64,000 bases of DNA from Ancylothrix sp. D3o. Its GTDB lineage: Bacteria > Cyanobacteriota > Cyanobacteriia > Cyanobacteriales > Oscillatoriaceae. The position numbers and the translations under genes are program-made. The stretch lies in assembly GCF_025370775.1 (NCBI RefSeq), contig NZ_JAMXEX010000008.1:124001-188000 (forward strand). The letters run 5' to 3'. Positions 36,794-46,775 of the stretch are shown here, piece by piece (position 1 is the first letter of the stretch; every line of letters begins with the position of its first letter). Below the pieces are notes generated by a model that was not told the origin of the DNA, did no database searches, and saw only the letters and a program-made list of their open reading frames with translations.

Positions 36794-37456
36794 TGATAAC
36801 TCGGTCTCATAAAATTTACTGAAACTCCATTATGCAAGCAATGGTGCGAAATTCCTAGACGTATTGACACCCTAAAGTTATGTACTTTTAACAAGCGCCT
36901 CTCACAATGTTTCTCCATCTGCTCTTCCCCCTAACAAGCCTCTAGGTAATCCCAGGGAATCCACTTCTTAATTGCCTAAACTCTTCACAAGAAATCGGCG
37001 GAAAATCTTTGAAAATTCTTAAAAAACCCCCAAAAAAACTCTTAAACGCAATATTGCCCGCCCACAGACTCCTAGAAACTTAATATTTCTTTAAGAAAAA
37101 AAAACCCAATGGCTAACGCCACCCTCCCCTATCGGTAATTACTGAACTTCAAAAAAATATAACTTCAAAATCAGCCAAACGCGCTACGGTAATATCAAGA
37201 GCAAAAAAAAAGAAGCGTGCGGGGCATTCGCCCGATTCTTCATCATTGCTGCCAACAAGGTCAAAATCGAAATACTATAGGGCAGGCGATTATTTCTGCA
37301 AGATATGAATTTTGATATTGACCGTTACTGATGCCATTTTGTACAAAGGATAATAGAGATCACCCCCTAAAATACCTTTACCGGCTGGCTTGTTAAAATC
37401 TAAAATCCAAACTTGGTATCCCCCAGTAAACAAACTCTACCCAACCCCCATTTTCC
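36794..37456. other. 660-bp divergent spacer
   Basis: No gene is seen. It holds a fragment of the TAAAATC heptamer (about 37394-37407) and a GC-rich stretch around 37217-37260 (TGCGGGGCATTCGCCCGA, which can fold into a small hairpin) in an otherwise A-rich region. An unrecognised small RNA is possible, but I cannot support one. Confidence 0.4.
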
Positions 37457-40400
37457 ATGCTCAACAACACCACCTGGCAAAGCGAAGAAAGCTTTCGCCT
37501 ATTAGTAGAAGGCGTGAGAGACTATGCTATCTTCATGCTCGATACCACCGGCAACATTGTAAGCTGGAATGCCGGTGCAGAGCGCATCATGGGATATCAA
37601 GCGAACACAATCTTAGGAAAAAACTTATCGCAATTTTATTTACAACAAGATACCGACAGCGGCAAACCCCACCAAGAACTACAACTCGCCAGTTTAGTCG
37701 GTTCCTGTGAAGATGAAGGCGTCCGCATTCGTCAAGACGGCTCTCCGTTTTGGGCATCTGTACTCATCACCAGTTTAAAAGAAGAGGATTCAGTAATCGG
37801 ATTTTCTGTCATCGTCCACGACTTAACCGAACGCAAACTAATAGAAGAAGAACTCTGTCACGCTAACCGCTTTTTGCGATTACTTTGCGATTGTAATCAA
37901 GCCTTAGTGCGAGCCAAAAAAGAATCCGAACTTTTAACAGACATTTGTCGCCTAATCGTCGAAACTGGTAAATATAGCGCTTGTAGCGTAGAACTGCTCT
38001 CATTAGACCACGAAAAATATTTACAAACCGCAGCCAAAGCCGGCAACCAAGTAATTTTAAAACAAGCCGAAAACTTACAAGAATTACCCCAATTAATCAG
38101 CGTTGCTCTGGGCACCGGCGCCCCTGGCATTGTCCGAAACAGCATCCCTCAAAACCCAGGCACACCGATAACATTTAAATTAGGGTCAGCCATCGTTTTA
38201 CCCTTAACAAAAAAGCCTTCAGACAGCTTAGAAACCCATAAAAACGAAACTAACACCGTTTTTGGTGTCATCACCATTTATAGCACCCTCCTAACCGCAT
38301 TTGACCCCCAAGAAATCCAGCTTCTCAAAGAACTCGCAGACGATTTAGCCTACGGCATCATGGCTTTGCGTTCCCGTGAGTTTCTCAAAGCCACAGAAAC
38401 CGCCTTGCGGCAAAGCGAAGAACGCTACCGATATTTGGTCGAATTATTGCCAGAATCAGTGATGGTTCAAGAAGCAGGACGAATTTCTTTTATTAATCCC
38501 GCCGGCCTCAAACTTTTTGGAGCCAAAACCCCCGCCCAACTACTAGGTCAACCTGTCCTTAATTTCGTTGCTTTAGACTCTCAAGAAACCGCCAAGCAGC
38601 GCATCCAAACTTGTCAGGAAACCTGCAAAGAATCACCATTTATTGAAGAAAAATTAGTGCGGCTTGATGGCAGTGAAGTCTTTGTTGAATCTGCCGGTAT
38701 TTCTTTAGGTGGTTCTGGACAAGGCTTACTTGTAGTCAGCCGCGACTTAAGCGAACGCAAACAAATGGAAGCCGCACTCAGGCAGTCTGAAGAACTGTAC
38801 CGGCTCACCTTAAGCAATATTTCCGAAGCCGTATTAATTGCCGACAAAGCGGGAAATCTCACCTATATTTCCCCCAACATCGATCATATTTTTGAAACCG
38901 CCCATGAGCAACTGCTAAAACAGGGAAACATTCGCCATTTGTTAGGAGAAAATTTCTTAACAGAAAACGCCTTAGAAACTTCAGATAATCATAACATCGA
39001 ACGAGAAATTACAACTCCCAGCGGAAAAAATCGCACCCTTTTAGTCAGCGTCAAACAAGTTGCCATCGGTACCGGCACAGTGCTTTATACCTGTCGGGAT
39101 ATCAGCGATTATAAACAAGCCAGAGTAGCCCTTAAAGAAAATGAAGAATTACTCACTCAAATGTTAGAAAGCCTGCCGGTGGGAGTTTGGTTTAGCGATC
39201 CACAAGGCAAAATATGCCAAGTCAACCGCGCCGGCAGAGAAATTTGGGGAGGAGTCAGATATGTTGCGCCCGAAGAATACGGAGAATATAAAGCTTGGTG
39301 GGCTTCCACCGGCCAGCCAATTACCCAGGACGAATGGCCGCTTAGCAGAGCCGTTTTATTAGGAGAAACCTCACTTAATGAAGTCATCAATATCGAAACC
39401 TTTGACGGCAAGCACAAAACAGTATTAAATTCCGCTTTGCCTTTACGCAAACCCAACGGCGAAATTTTAGGAGCCCTAAGCGTTAATCAAGATATTACCG
39501 AACTCAGACAAATTCAAGAAGCCCTCTTTGAATCAAACCGGCGCATTGCTAAAATTTTAGAAAGCATCACCGATGGATTTTTTGCCCTCGACCATCAAAA
39601 GCGCGTTTCTTTTGTCAACAGTCATGGCGAATACTTATTGCAAAAAACCCGCGCAGAACTTTTAGGAAAAACGCTTTGTGATGTTTTTCCAGATGCCGTA
39701 GATTCCATTTTCTTAAAAAAATGTCTCCAAACTATCAACACCTCTAAAGCTGAGAATTTTGAAGGGTTTTATAAACCGTTAAATCGCTGGTTTGAAGTCC
39801 ACGCTTATCCGGGGGAAGAAGGACTCGCAGTTTATTTTCAGGACATCACCGAGCGTAAACAAGCACGAGAAGCTCTCGTCGAAAGCGCTCACCAGTTACA
39901 GGCAATATTTGAAGCCGCCCTTGATGCCATGTTAATTGTCAATGACACCGGCCATTATGTCACCGTAAACCCCGCCGCCGGTGCCCTCTTCAATGCCCCA
40001 ACACCACAAATTATCGGCCACCATATCGCTGATTTTCTTGGGGAACAAGAGTTTAATTTTGATCAGATTTGGGAAAATTTTAAAGCCCAAGGACGCATCA
40101 CCGGCGAAATGCGGATTTGCTGTCAGAATGGCACTCTTAAAGATGTCGATTATTCAGCAGTTGCTAACTTTTTACCAGGCCGGCATCTTTTCGTTATCCG
40201 CGATATTACCGAACGTAAATGCACCGAACGAGAATTAAAACAATATCGAGAACAACTTGAAGAACTTGTGGCAGAACGCACCCAAGAATTAACCGCCGCA
40301 ATGGAACAACTCAACGCCGAAATAGCAGAACGCTCTCGCGTTGAAACTGCTTTGCGAGCCTCCGAAGAACAGTTACGGACACTGATTAATTCAACTCCCG

Positions 40401-42196
40401 ATATAATTTGTTTTAAAGACGCTAACGGTCGCTGGTTATTAGCTAACGAGGCAATTTCCCAATTATTTGAGTTAGGAATTTCTGAGCTTATCGGCAAAAA
40501 AGATACCGAACTCGCCAAATTATCAAACTTTTACCACGATTGTTTTCTACTCTGCGATCAAACCGATGAGGCAGCCTGGAATTACAAAAAGTTATCTCGC
40601 GCTTTTGAAGCCATCCCCACTTCCAAGGGTGAAACACAAATTTATGATGTGATTAAAGTACCTTTGTTTGAATCTGACGGCACTCGTAAAGGCTTAGTCG
40701 TCTTAGGACGCGATATTACACAATTGCAACGCGCTCAAGAAGAATTAGGCCGCCTCGCATCGATTGTTGAGTCTTCTGATGATGCCATTATTGGCACTTC
40801 TCCAGAGGGCATTATTCTTAGTTGGAATGCCGGCGCAGAGGAAATTTATGGCTATTCAGCGGCGGAAGTGAAAGGACGCAATTGCTCGATTTTGGCTCAA
40901 CCAGACTACCCCCAAGAAATGCAGCAGATTCTTGAACGAATCAACGCCGGTGATAGACTTCAACACTATGAAACTACCCGCATCAAAAAAGACGGTCAAC
41001 CGATTAATGTGTCTTTAACAATTTCTCCCATTTTTGACGAGCAAGGTAAAATTACCGGCATATCTCGCATTGCCCGTGATATTACTCAACAAAAGCGGAT
41101 TGAAACTGCATTAGAACGCTTGCGCCATCAAAATGAGTTGATTTTAGCTTCTGCCGGTGAAGGCATTTGTGGTTTAGATGCTTTGGGAAATATTGCTTTT
41201 GTTAACCCCGCCGCTTCCCGAATGCTGGGTTATGAAAGTAAAGAACTTCTCGGCCAATCCGTCCATATTTTATTACAATTTACTCAAACTTATGAACGAC
41301 GTTGCCGCATTTTTGCTTCACTCGAAGATGGTTCTGTACATCATGTTACCGATGAAATGTTTTGTCATAAAAGTGGCCGCTATTTTCCGGTGGAATATGT
41401 CAGCACTCCTATCCGCGAACGAAATCAAATTACCGGCGCTGTTATCACTTTTAAAGATATCACTGAGCGGCTGGCAATGGAACGCATGAAAGATGAGTTT
41501 ATTTCAATGGTTAGTCACGAGTTACGCACTCCTTTAACTTCTATTCGCGGCTCGATGGGTTTATTGGCATCAGGAATTTTAATTGCTCAACCCGAAAAAG
41601 CTCAACGAATGCTGCAAATTGCTGTTTCTAATACTGACCGACTCGTGCGCTTAATTAATGATATTTTGGATCTTGAGCGCATTGAATCCGGTAAAATTAA
41701 TATTCAAAAACAAATCTGCAACGCTGGCGATCTTATGCGAGAAGCGGCAGAAGATTTGCAACTGATGGCTCAAAAGGCCGGTGTCACCCTTGAGGTTGAC
41801 CCGCTGCCGGTGCAATTGTGGGCCGATTCAGATCGCATAGTTCAGACCTTGACAAATTTACTGAGTAATGCTATAAAATTTTCGCCAGCCGGTTCTACCG
41901 TGTGGCTAACCGGCACTCCACCCAGTCAAGGACAAGTAACGATCTGTGTGCGAGATCAAGGGCGGGGAATTCCCAGAGAAAAGTTAGAAATGATTTTTGA
42001 GCGCTTTCAACAAGTAGACGCCTCAGACTCTCGCCAAAAAGGCGGCACCGGCTTGGGATTGGCCATTTGCCGCAGCATTGTCCAGCAACACGAGGGACGC
42101 ATTTGGGCAGAAAGCACCCTGGGTGAAGGAAGTTGCTTTTGTTTTAGCTTGCCGGTGGATCAAGCCAACAACCCAAACACTTCGGCAAATTGTTAA
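37457..42196 (+). CDS. multi-PAS/GAF sensor histidine kinase
   Basis: Soluble sensor kinase of 1579 residues. The domain order is PAS1 (about 12-130), GAF (150-305), PAS2 (319-440), PAS3 (445-560), PAS4 (565-690), PAS5 (695-810), PAS6 (815-930), a coiled coil (930-965), PAS7 (970-1095), PAS8 (1100-1215), PAS9 (1220-1340), HisKA and HATPase. The phospho-His is residue 1354 in MVSHELRTPLTSIRG. The ATPase N box is LTNLLSNAIKFSP, with G boxes in DQGRGIP and GGTGLGLAI. No transmembrane segment is present. The next gene encodes a single-domain receiver, the probable partner. The signal is unknown. Confidence 0.94.
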   Translation: MLNNTTWQSEESFRLLVEGVRDYAIFMLDTTGNIVSWNAGAERIMGYQANTILGKNLSQFYLQQDTDSGKPHQELQLASLVGSCEDEGVRIRQDGSPFWASVLITSLKEEDSVIGFSVIVHDLTERKLIEEELCHANRFLRLLCDCNQALVRAKKESELLTDICRLIVETGKYSACSVELLSLDHEKYLQTAAKAGNQVILKQAENLQELPQLISVALGTGAPGIVRNSIPQNPGTPITFKLGSAIVLPLTKKPSDSLETHKNETNTVFGVITIYSTLLTAFDPQEIQLLKELADDLAYGIMALRSREFLKATETALRQSEERYRYLVELLPESVMVQEAGRISFINPAGLKLFGAKTPAQLLGQPVLNFVALDSQETAKQRIQTCQETCKESPFIEEKLVRLDGSEVFVESAGISLGGSGQGLLVVSRDLSERKQMEAALRQSEELYRLTLSNISEAVLIADKAGNLTYISPNIDHIFETAHEQLLKQGNIRHLLGENFLTENALETSDNHNIEREITTPSGKNRTLLVSVKQVAIGTGTVLYTCRDISDYKQARVALKENEELLTQMLESLPVGVWFSDPQGKICQVNRAGREIWGGVRYVAPEEYGEYKAWWASTGQPITQDEWPLSRAVLLGETSLNEVINIETFDGKHKTVLNSALPLRKPNGEILGALSVNQDITELRQIQEALFESNRRIAKILESITDGFFALDHQKRVSFVNSHGEYLLQKTRAELLGKTLCDVFPDAVDSIFLKKCLQTINTSKAENFEGFYKPLNRWFEVHAYPGEEGLAVYFQDITERKQAREALVESAHQLQAIFEAALDAMLIVNDTGHYVTVNPAAGALFNAPTPQIIGHHIADFLGEQEFNFDQIWENFKAQGRITGEMRICCQNGTLKDVDYSAVANFLPGRHLFVIRDITERKCTERELKQYREQLEELVAERTQELTAAMEQLNAEIAERSRVETALRASEEQLRTLINSTPDIICFKDANGRWLLANEAISQLFELGISELIGKKDTELAKLSNFYHDCFLLCDQTDEAAWNYKKLSRAFEAIPTSKGETQIYDVIKVPLFESDGTRKGLVVLGRDITQLQRAQEELGRLASIVESSDDAIIGTSPEGIILSWNAGAEEIYGYSAAEVKGRNCSILAQPDYPQEMQQILERINAGDRLQHYETTRIKKDGQPINVSLTISPIFDEQGKITGISRIARDITQQKRIETALERLRHQNELILASAGEGICGLDALGNIAFVNPAASRMLGYESKELLGQSVHILLQFTQTYERRCRIFASLEDGSVHHVTDEMFCHKSGRYFPVEYVSTPIRERNQITGAVITFKDITERLAMERMKDEFISMVSHELRTPLTSIRGSMGLLASGILIAQPEKAQRMLQIAVSNTDRLVRLINDILDLERIESGKINIQKQICNAGDLMREAAEDLQLMAQKAGVTLEVDPLPVQLWADSDRIVQTLTNLLSNAIKFSPAGSTVWLTGTPPSQGQVTICVRDQGRGIPREKLEMIFERFQQVDASDSRQKGGTGLGLAICRSIVQQHEGRIWAESTLGEGSCFCFSLPVDQANNPNTSANC

Positions 42197-42278
42197 AAAT
42201 AAAATCAAGCCGGTGTTGCTGAAAACTGTTCATTGCAAACAAAATAGTGAAGGCCAGCAAACAACAATAACTCAGAGG

Positions 42279-42665
42279 ATGATGGTGGCATTAAAGCGCA
42301 TCTTAGTGATTGACGATGAAGACGATATTCGAGAAGTGGCTCAACTGAGCCTAGAAATGGTTGCCGGTTGGGAAGTTTTCACAGCCGCTTCCGGTAGTGA
42401 AGGCATCGCCAAAGCAGAAAGCCACCAACCTGATGCAATCTTGCTAGATGTAATGATGCCCGATATGGATGGCCCCGCAACCTACAAGCAAATGCAGTTA
42501 GGAAGCGCTACCCAACATATTCCCGTAATTTTATTAACCGCCAAAGTACAGCCCAATGACCGCCGCCGGTTTGCCGAGTTGGGAGTAAAAGGAGTGATCG
42601 CTAAACCCTTTGAACCGCTCATGCTTGCCAGTCAAGTCTCGCAGTTGCTTGGCTGGAAATTTTAA
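42279..42665 (+). CDS. single-domain response regulator (CheY-like)
   Basis: About 128 residues, all receiver: RILVIDDEDDIREVAQLSLE has the acidic pocket, ILLDVMMPDMDG carries the phospho-Asp, VILLTAK the conserved Thr, and VIAKPFEP the conserved Lys. There is no output domain. The frame is open far upstream into the kinase gene, but that part overlaps the kinase and has no receiver homology. Candidate starts are ATG 42279, ATG 42282 or GTG 42285; AGAGG at 42274-42278 favours the later ones. It lies 82 bp downstream of the multi-PAS kinase, probably cotranscribed. Confidence 0.92.
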   Translation: MMVALKRILVIDDEDDIREVAQLSLEMVAGWEVFTAASGSEGIAKAESHQPDAILLDVMMPDMDGPATYKQMQLGSATQHIPVILLTAKVQPNDRRRFAELGVKGVIAKPFEPLMLASQVSQLLGWKF

Positions 42666-43303
42666 GCCAAATTATCGCTTGGCGGCGATGGCTGGCAACC
42701 CTTAACCAAGCGCCCCTCCCATCTGCCTAAGCGCATAACTTTATAAAACTTTTAGGCTTCCTTCACAACTTCTTCACATAATACGAGTACGCTTTAAGAT
42801 ATAGGTAGACCAAGCTTAAACACGCCAGCTTGTTTTCACCTATTCAACCACTCAACCTACCCCACCCCTGGAAAAACCCCCCCATTCCTGAGAATTGGGG
42901 CAAATGCCGCTTGATCCTATAACTATTAACGGTAGGGTCATTTCATGGCACGATAAAAATCTCTTGTTTTTCAAAAACTTTCCCCGTTTTTATCAACTTT
43001 TTTTAACAAAAATTAAGGGGAAAAACATATAAAAATAACCTCCTTTTCTCCAAACACCAATAATTAACAGGGTTAATCTTCCCCAAGGGGGAGTGCAAAA
43101 TCTCCAAAAAAATAACAATATTAAGCAAGAGAGTGGCGCTTTGTACTAAAGCGGCAATTTTCCTTAATAAAACGTTCTCAATATTTAGTTTTGCCCATCT
43201 ACCCAAAGTTGAGCCACATCAAAAACAAATTAATTTGTCCTAAGCATAAAATTTCACCAAATACCCCCGCCCGCGTCAAATTATTAAAGGGAAATATTCC
43301 GCA
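42666..43303. other. 640-bp spacer between kinase loci
   Basis: No gene is supported. It contains a hairpin CCCCATTC-CTGA-GAATTGGGG (about 42885-42902), similar to strings flanking miaA, and AT-rich sequence that could hold promoters. Confidence 0.4.
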
Positions 43304-45448
43304 ATGTCTAAGCAAAATGGTAGAGAAATTCATCAGCAGTTCACCCAACAGAAAATCCTTACAGTAGAAGAAGACCACCTCTTCGATGGGCAAACCTATG
43401 GCGACGGAAAGCATCCAGGCAACCGGCCAGAAAGTGCAGGCGGCGACTATATGGAATTCGTTCAAGTAGCCCACCGGCCAAACAACCCCAGCAGCAACCA
43501 ACAACCAACCTTAGACACATTACTGCGCCAGTGCATCGAAGAAGGGCGCAGCATCCGAATGATTTCCCAACAGATCCGAGAGGGTGTAAGTTTGCGGGAA
43601 ATTTTAAACACCAGCGTCGAACTCTCGCGGCAATTCTTACAAGCAGACCGAACAGTTATTTACCGATTTTCACACAACGGGACAGCCAAAGTTATCACCG
43701 AATCCCACCGGCAAAATTGCTCCCCAATGCTGGGATTTAGCATCCAAGAACCCAATTTTAGCCTCACCACCAACAGCACAAAACCTCAAGAGCATCCTGT
43801 TAACTTATCGCAAATTGAGGCCATAGAAGATATTCAAAACGCCGGTTTCGACCCATCCTACATCAAACTGCTGGAATTCTTTAACATCAAATCTATGCTG
43901 ATTGCACCTATTTTAGAAAATAATGTAGATGAAAATCAGCCCCACCTCTCAGGAGAAACAAAAAATAACATCTGGGGATTATTAATTGCCCACCAGTGCG
44001 ATCAAACCAGACAATGGAATTCTTTTGAAATTGAATTTATTTCCTCCCTCACAGCCCAGTTAGAAATAGCAGTGCGGCAATCGCGGCTGCAAGAACAAGT
44101 ACGTCTAGTCAACAACCAATTAATCACCCACACCCAAAAACGCAACGCTCAACTAGAAAAAACCCTCCAAACAGAAAGCGTCCTCAAACGCATCACCGAT
44201 CAAGTAAAAGACAGTCAGGGTGAAACTCAAATCCTGCAAACTGCCGTGCGCGAACTAAGTTTATTACTTGACGTAGAAGACAGCCACAGTGCGCTCTACA
44301 ATGATGACCACACAACAGCCACCATTCTCTATCAATACAACAACGACTCAGACTCTTGCGTGGGGCTGCCGGTGGAAATAGCAGAATTTAAAGAAATTTA
44401 TTCGCAATTGCTAACAGGCGAACCATTGCAATTTTGCAAGTTAGACTCCACACGCTCCTCTCTTAACCGTTCCTTGACTTCCGACAACCTCAAGCCGGTA
44501 GCACCCACAACACCCAAAGCAATTTTAGCTTGTCCGATTGTTCACGGCGGCGCAATCCTCGGTGATTTGTGGTTATTTAAAGACCTCCAACACTCCTTTA
44601 GCGAAGTCGAAATTCGTTTAGCGCAGTTAGTAGCCAATCACTGCGCCATTGCCATCAGCCAAGTACGCCTTTATCAAGCGGCGCAAAAACAAGTTGCTGA
44701 ATTAGAAAAACTAAACGCCCTCAAAGATGATTTTTTGAGTACAGTTTCCCACGAATTGCGAACTCCTTTATCTAACATGAAAATGGCAATCCAAATGTTA
44801 GCCATTGCTTTAAATCAAGAGCGGTCATTTTTTGCAGATTTGGCTAAGCCAGAGCAAGAAAAAAGCAAAGTCGCTCGCTATTATCAAATTGTTCGCAATG
44901 AGTGTGAGCGAGAAATTTCTTTGATAGAAGATTTGCTGGAATTGCAGCAACTAGATACCAATTCCACAGCCTGGGCACCGGCAATTATTCAAATCGAGCG
45001 CATCCTCGATCAACTCACTAAAACTTTCCAACAAAAAGCTTTACAACATCAGCAAAAATTTCGCGTTGAAAGGCCGGCACAGTTACCGCAGTTAGTCGGA
45101 GATCCGGTAGTAGTGGAGCGAGTTCTTACCGAGTTGCTGACTAATGCTTGTAAATACACTCCCTCTGGTGAAGAAATTAGTCTCACCGTTGAAGTGTGCC
45201 ACGACCGGCTGTTATTAAAGGTGGCAAATACCGGCATTGAAATTCCCCAAAACGAGTTAAACCAAATTTTTCATAAGTTTTACCGCATTCCCAAGGCTGA
45301 CCGCTGGCAACAAGGGGGGACTGGTTTGGGTTTGGCGGTGGTGCAAAAACTCACAGAACGTATGGGAGGAAAGTTGGAAGTTAGCAGCGAGGCCGATGTG
45401 ACTTGTTTTAGGCTAGAGTTGCCGGTCAAATTGGGGAAGGTTGAGTAA
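43304..45448 (+). CDS. GAF-domain sensor histidine kinase
   Basis: Soluble kinase of 714 residues with two GAF domains (about 95-265 and 295-465), HisKA (His 483 in TVSHELRTPLSNMKMAI) and HATPase (LTNACKYTPSGEE, GGTGLGLAVV). The first GAF resembles phytochrome and cyanobacteriochrome GAFs (ADRTVIYRF, IWGLLIAHQC, RQWNSFEIEF). Where those have the bilin-binding Cys-His, this one reads DPSYIKLL, so it probably does not attach a bilin by that Cys. The N-terminal 60 residues are polar and low in complexity. No receiver gene is adjacent. Confidence 0.9.
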   Translation: MSKQNGREIHQQFTQQKILTVEEDHLFDGQTYGDGKHPGNRPESAGGDYMEFVQVAHRPNNPSSNQQPTLDTLLRQCIEEGRSIRMISQQIREGVSLREILNTSVELSRQFLQADRTVIYRFSHNGTAKVITESHRQNCSPMLGFSIQEPNFSLTTNSTKPQEHPVNLSQIEAIEDIQNAGFDPSYIKLLEFFNIKSMLIAPILENNVDENQPHLSGETKNNIWGLLIAHQCDQTRQWNSFEIEFISSLTAQLEIAVRQSRLQEQVRLVNNQLITHTQKRNAQLEKTLQTESVLKRITDQVKDSQGETQILQTAVRELSLLLDVEDSHSALYNDDHTTATILYQYNNDSDSCVGLPVEIAEFKEIYSQLLTGEPLQFCKLDSTRSSLNRSLTSDNLKPVAPTTPKAILACPIVHGGAILGDLWLFKDLQHSFSEVEIRLAQLVANHCAIAISQVRLYQAAQKQVAELEKLNALKDDFLSTVSHELRTPLSNMKMAIQMLAIALNQERSFFADLAKPEQEKSKVARYYQIVRNECEREISLIEDLLELQQLDTNSTAWAPAIIQIERILDQLTKTFQQKALQHQQKFRVERPAQLPQLVGDPVVVERVLTELLTNACKYTPSGEEISLTVEVCHDRLLLKVANTGIEIPQNELNQIFHKFYRIPKADRWQQGGTGLGLAVVQKLTERMGGKLEVSSEADVTCFRLELPVKLGKVE

Positions 45449-45524
45449 CAGTTTTTAAGATCAATTTTGCAGCGTTTTAAAGCCTTGCTAAAATCAATCC
45501 GTGAGTGAGTGTGTGCAAAGAAAA

Positions 45525-46319
45525 ATGGCAAAATTGCTTTCTCGAACCAATGGCCGTTTCTTGGGGAAAATTTTTAGGGATAGCAGCGCTTTGGTGCTGC
45601 TGCTGGCTGTTTTTGGTTGGCAAATGCTTAATCCCCAATTGTTGAGCGCTTCGGAGGCGCTGTTGCAGCTTTCTGTGCAGGCTCAAAACGGCGAAACCTA
45701 TGAGAATTTGGTTGAGCGGGCTGTGCAGGTGGCAAAAACTGCCGTTGAAAAAGCTTTTGCGGCTGACCTGCAACGAGAGATGGTTTTGATTTCGATCAGC
45801 GGTCAACATCAAGGCACCATTGCTCCGCTTTTAAGGCTCCAAGTCAGTCGCACTCAGTGGCAAACTCAGTCAGAAACCAGACAGTGGGCTACTTTTTACC
45901 CCAGTTCTAAAATGCTTTTGGGTTTTGGTTCTGGGCTACCGCCGACAACGCCACCGGCACAACAGCCTATGCAACCCCCGGTTTCTGGGCCGGTGCAGCC
46001 GGTCTTACCAAAACAGCCTACGGTTTCTGGGCCGGTGCCTGTGCAGCCGGTGCCGGTGGATTTAATTCCAGGCCGGCCGGTTACTCCGCAAGTGATTCCG
46101 GGGGTGCCCGCAGGTGGGGAGCCGGTTCGCTTAGATCAGCTTCCTGATAATTTGCTACCGGGGATGAGTCCGCAACTGCCGGCCGAGGGGACGGCAACCG
46201 AGCCTGTCTCGACTCAACCCACAACCGTTGAGCCGACTATTGTTCAACCGGCAATGGTGCAACCGAGTTCTGTGCAGCCGAGTTCTGTGCAGCCTGGTTT
46301 AATTTTGCCGAGTCCTTAA
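45525..46319 (+). CDS. membrane-anchored proline-rich protein
   Basis: About 264 residues. A hydrophobic segment at about 20-42 (ALVLLLAVFGWQMLNPQ) acts as anchor or signal. A conserved-looking domain follows to about 145 (LVERAVQVAKTAVEKAFAAD, EMVLISISGQHQGTIAPLL, LRLQVSRTQW), and a Pro/Val/Gln-rich tail of about 120 residues contains repeated QPTVSGPVP and VQPSS-type strings. No family is recognised. The frame is open to a GTG at 45501, but the ATG at 45525 fits better. The Pro-rich tail suggests exposure outside the membrane. Confidence 0.7.
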   Translation: MAKLLSRTNGRFLGKIFRDSSALVLLLAVFGWQMLNPQLLSASEALLQLSVQAQNGETYENLVERAVQVAKTAVEKAFAADLQREMVLISISGQHQGTIAPLLRLQVSRTQWQTQSETRQWATFYPSSKMLLGFGSGLPPTTPPAQQPMQPPVSGPVQPVLPKQPTVSGPVPVQPVPVDLIPGRPVTPQVIPGVPAGGEPVRLDQLPDNLLPGMSPQLPAEGTATEPVSTQPTTVEPTIVQPAMVQPSSVQPSSVQPGLILPSP

Positions 46320-46375
46320 AGGTGTTTCACCCATCCAAAATAAACGCTTACAAACTAAGGGCGCAAAAAACAGCG

Positions 46376-46403
46376 TTGAAAGTCGGTGGTTATGGTTTAT
46401 ACT
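46376..46403 (+). promoter_or_regulatory. candidate rpmF promoter
   Basis: TTGAAA (46376-46381), 16-bp spacer and TATACT (46398-46403), 35 bp before the rpmF ATG. Confidence 0.5.
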
Positions 46404-46438
46404 TGTAAGATTGTGACTAATTAGCACCCTTTACGACC

Positions 46439-46609
46439 ATGGCGGTTCCTAAGAAGAAAACCTCGAAATCTAAGCGGGATAAGCGCAAGGCTACTTGGAA
46501 AAATAAGGCCGCTCTGCAAGCGCAGAGAGCGCTGAGCTTGGGTAAGTCGATTTTAACCAAGCGCTCGACGTTTGTATATCCCGGCAATGAAGAAGAAGAT
46601 GAAGAATAA
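46439..46609 (+). CDS. rpmF: 50S ribosomal protein L32
   Basis: Large-subunit ribosomal protein of 56 residues. It begins [20 protein letters not shown] and continues with an Ala/Lys-rich helix ([19 protein letters not shown]), then TKRSTFVYP and an acidic tail (NEEEDEE). The length, the [14 protein letters not shown] start and the acidic tail match cyanobacterial and plastid L32, which lacks the zinc-finger cysteines found in many other bacteria. A reverse-strand open frame overlaps it and is a shadow. Confidence 0.96.
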   Translation: MAVPKKKTSKSKRDKRKATWKNKAALQAQRALSLGKSILTKRSTFVYPGNEEEDEE

Positions 46610-46680
46610 AAGTTTGCCGGCATTCTAAAAGCTGCCGGTGGCGTTATTTTTACAAGCCCAAACACAACAACGTTAAAGCA

Positions 46681-46723
46681 AGCCGGAGAAAGATGGGGTT
46701 TTATGATCCCTTTGTCTCCGGTT
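46681..46723 (+). terminator. hairpin downstream of rpmF
   Basis: AGCCGGAGA (46681-46689) pairs with TCTCCGGTT (46715-46723), one G-T pair, followed by TTGTTTAT. An inner GGGG/TCCC pair strengthens it. Confidence 0.6.
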
Positions 46724-46775
46724 TGTTTATAGCGGTTTTTACAGGATGAGGCTGAGAAACCGGTTTTTTGATATC

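Noticed and set aside
42078-42278. Longer N-terminus for the response regulator
   Set aside because: It lies inside the kinase gene in another frame and has no receiver homology.
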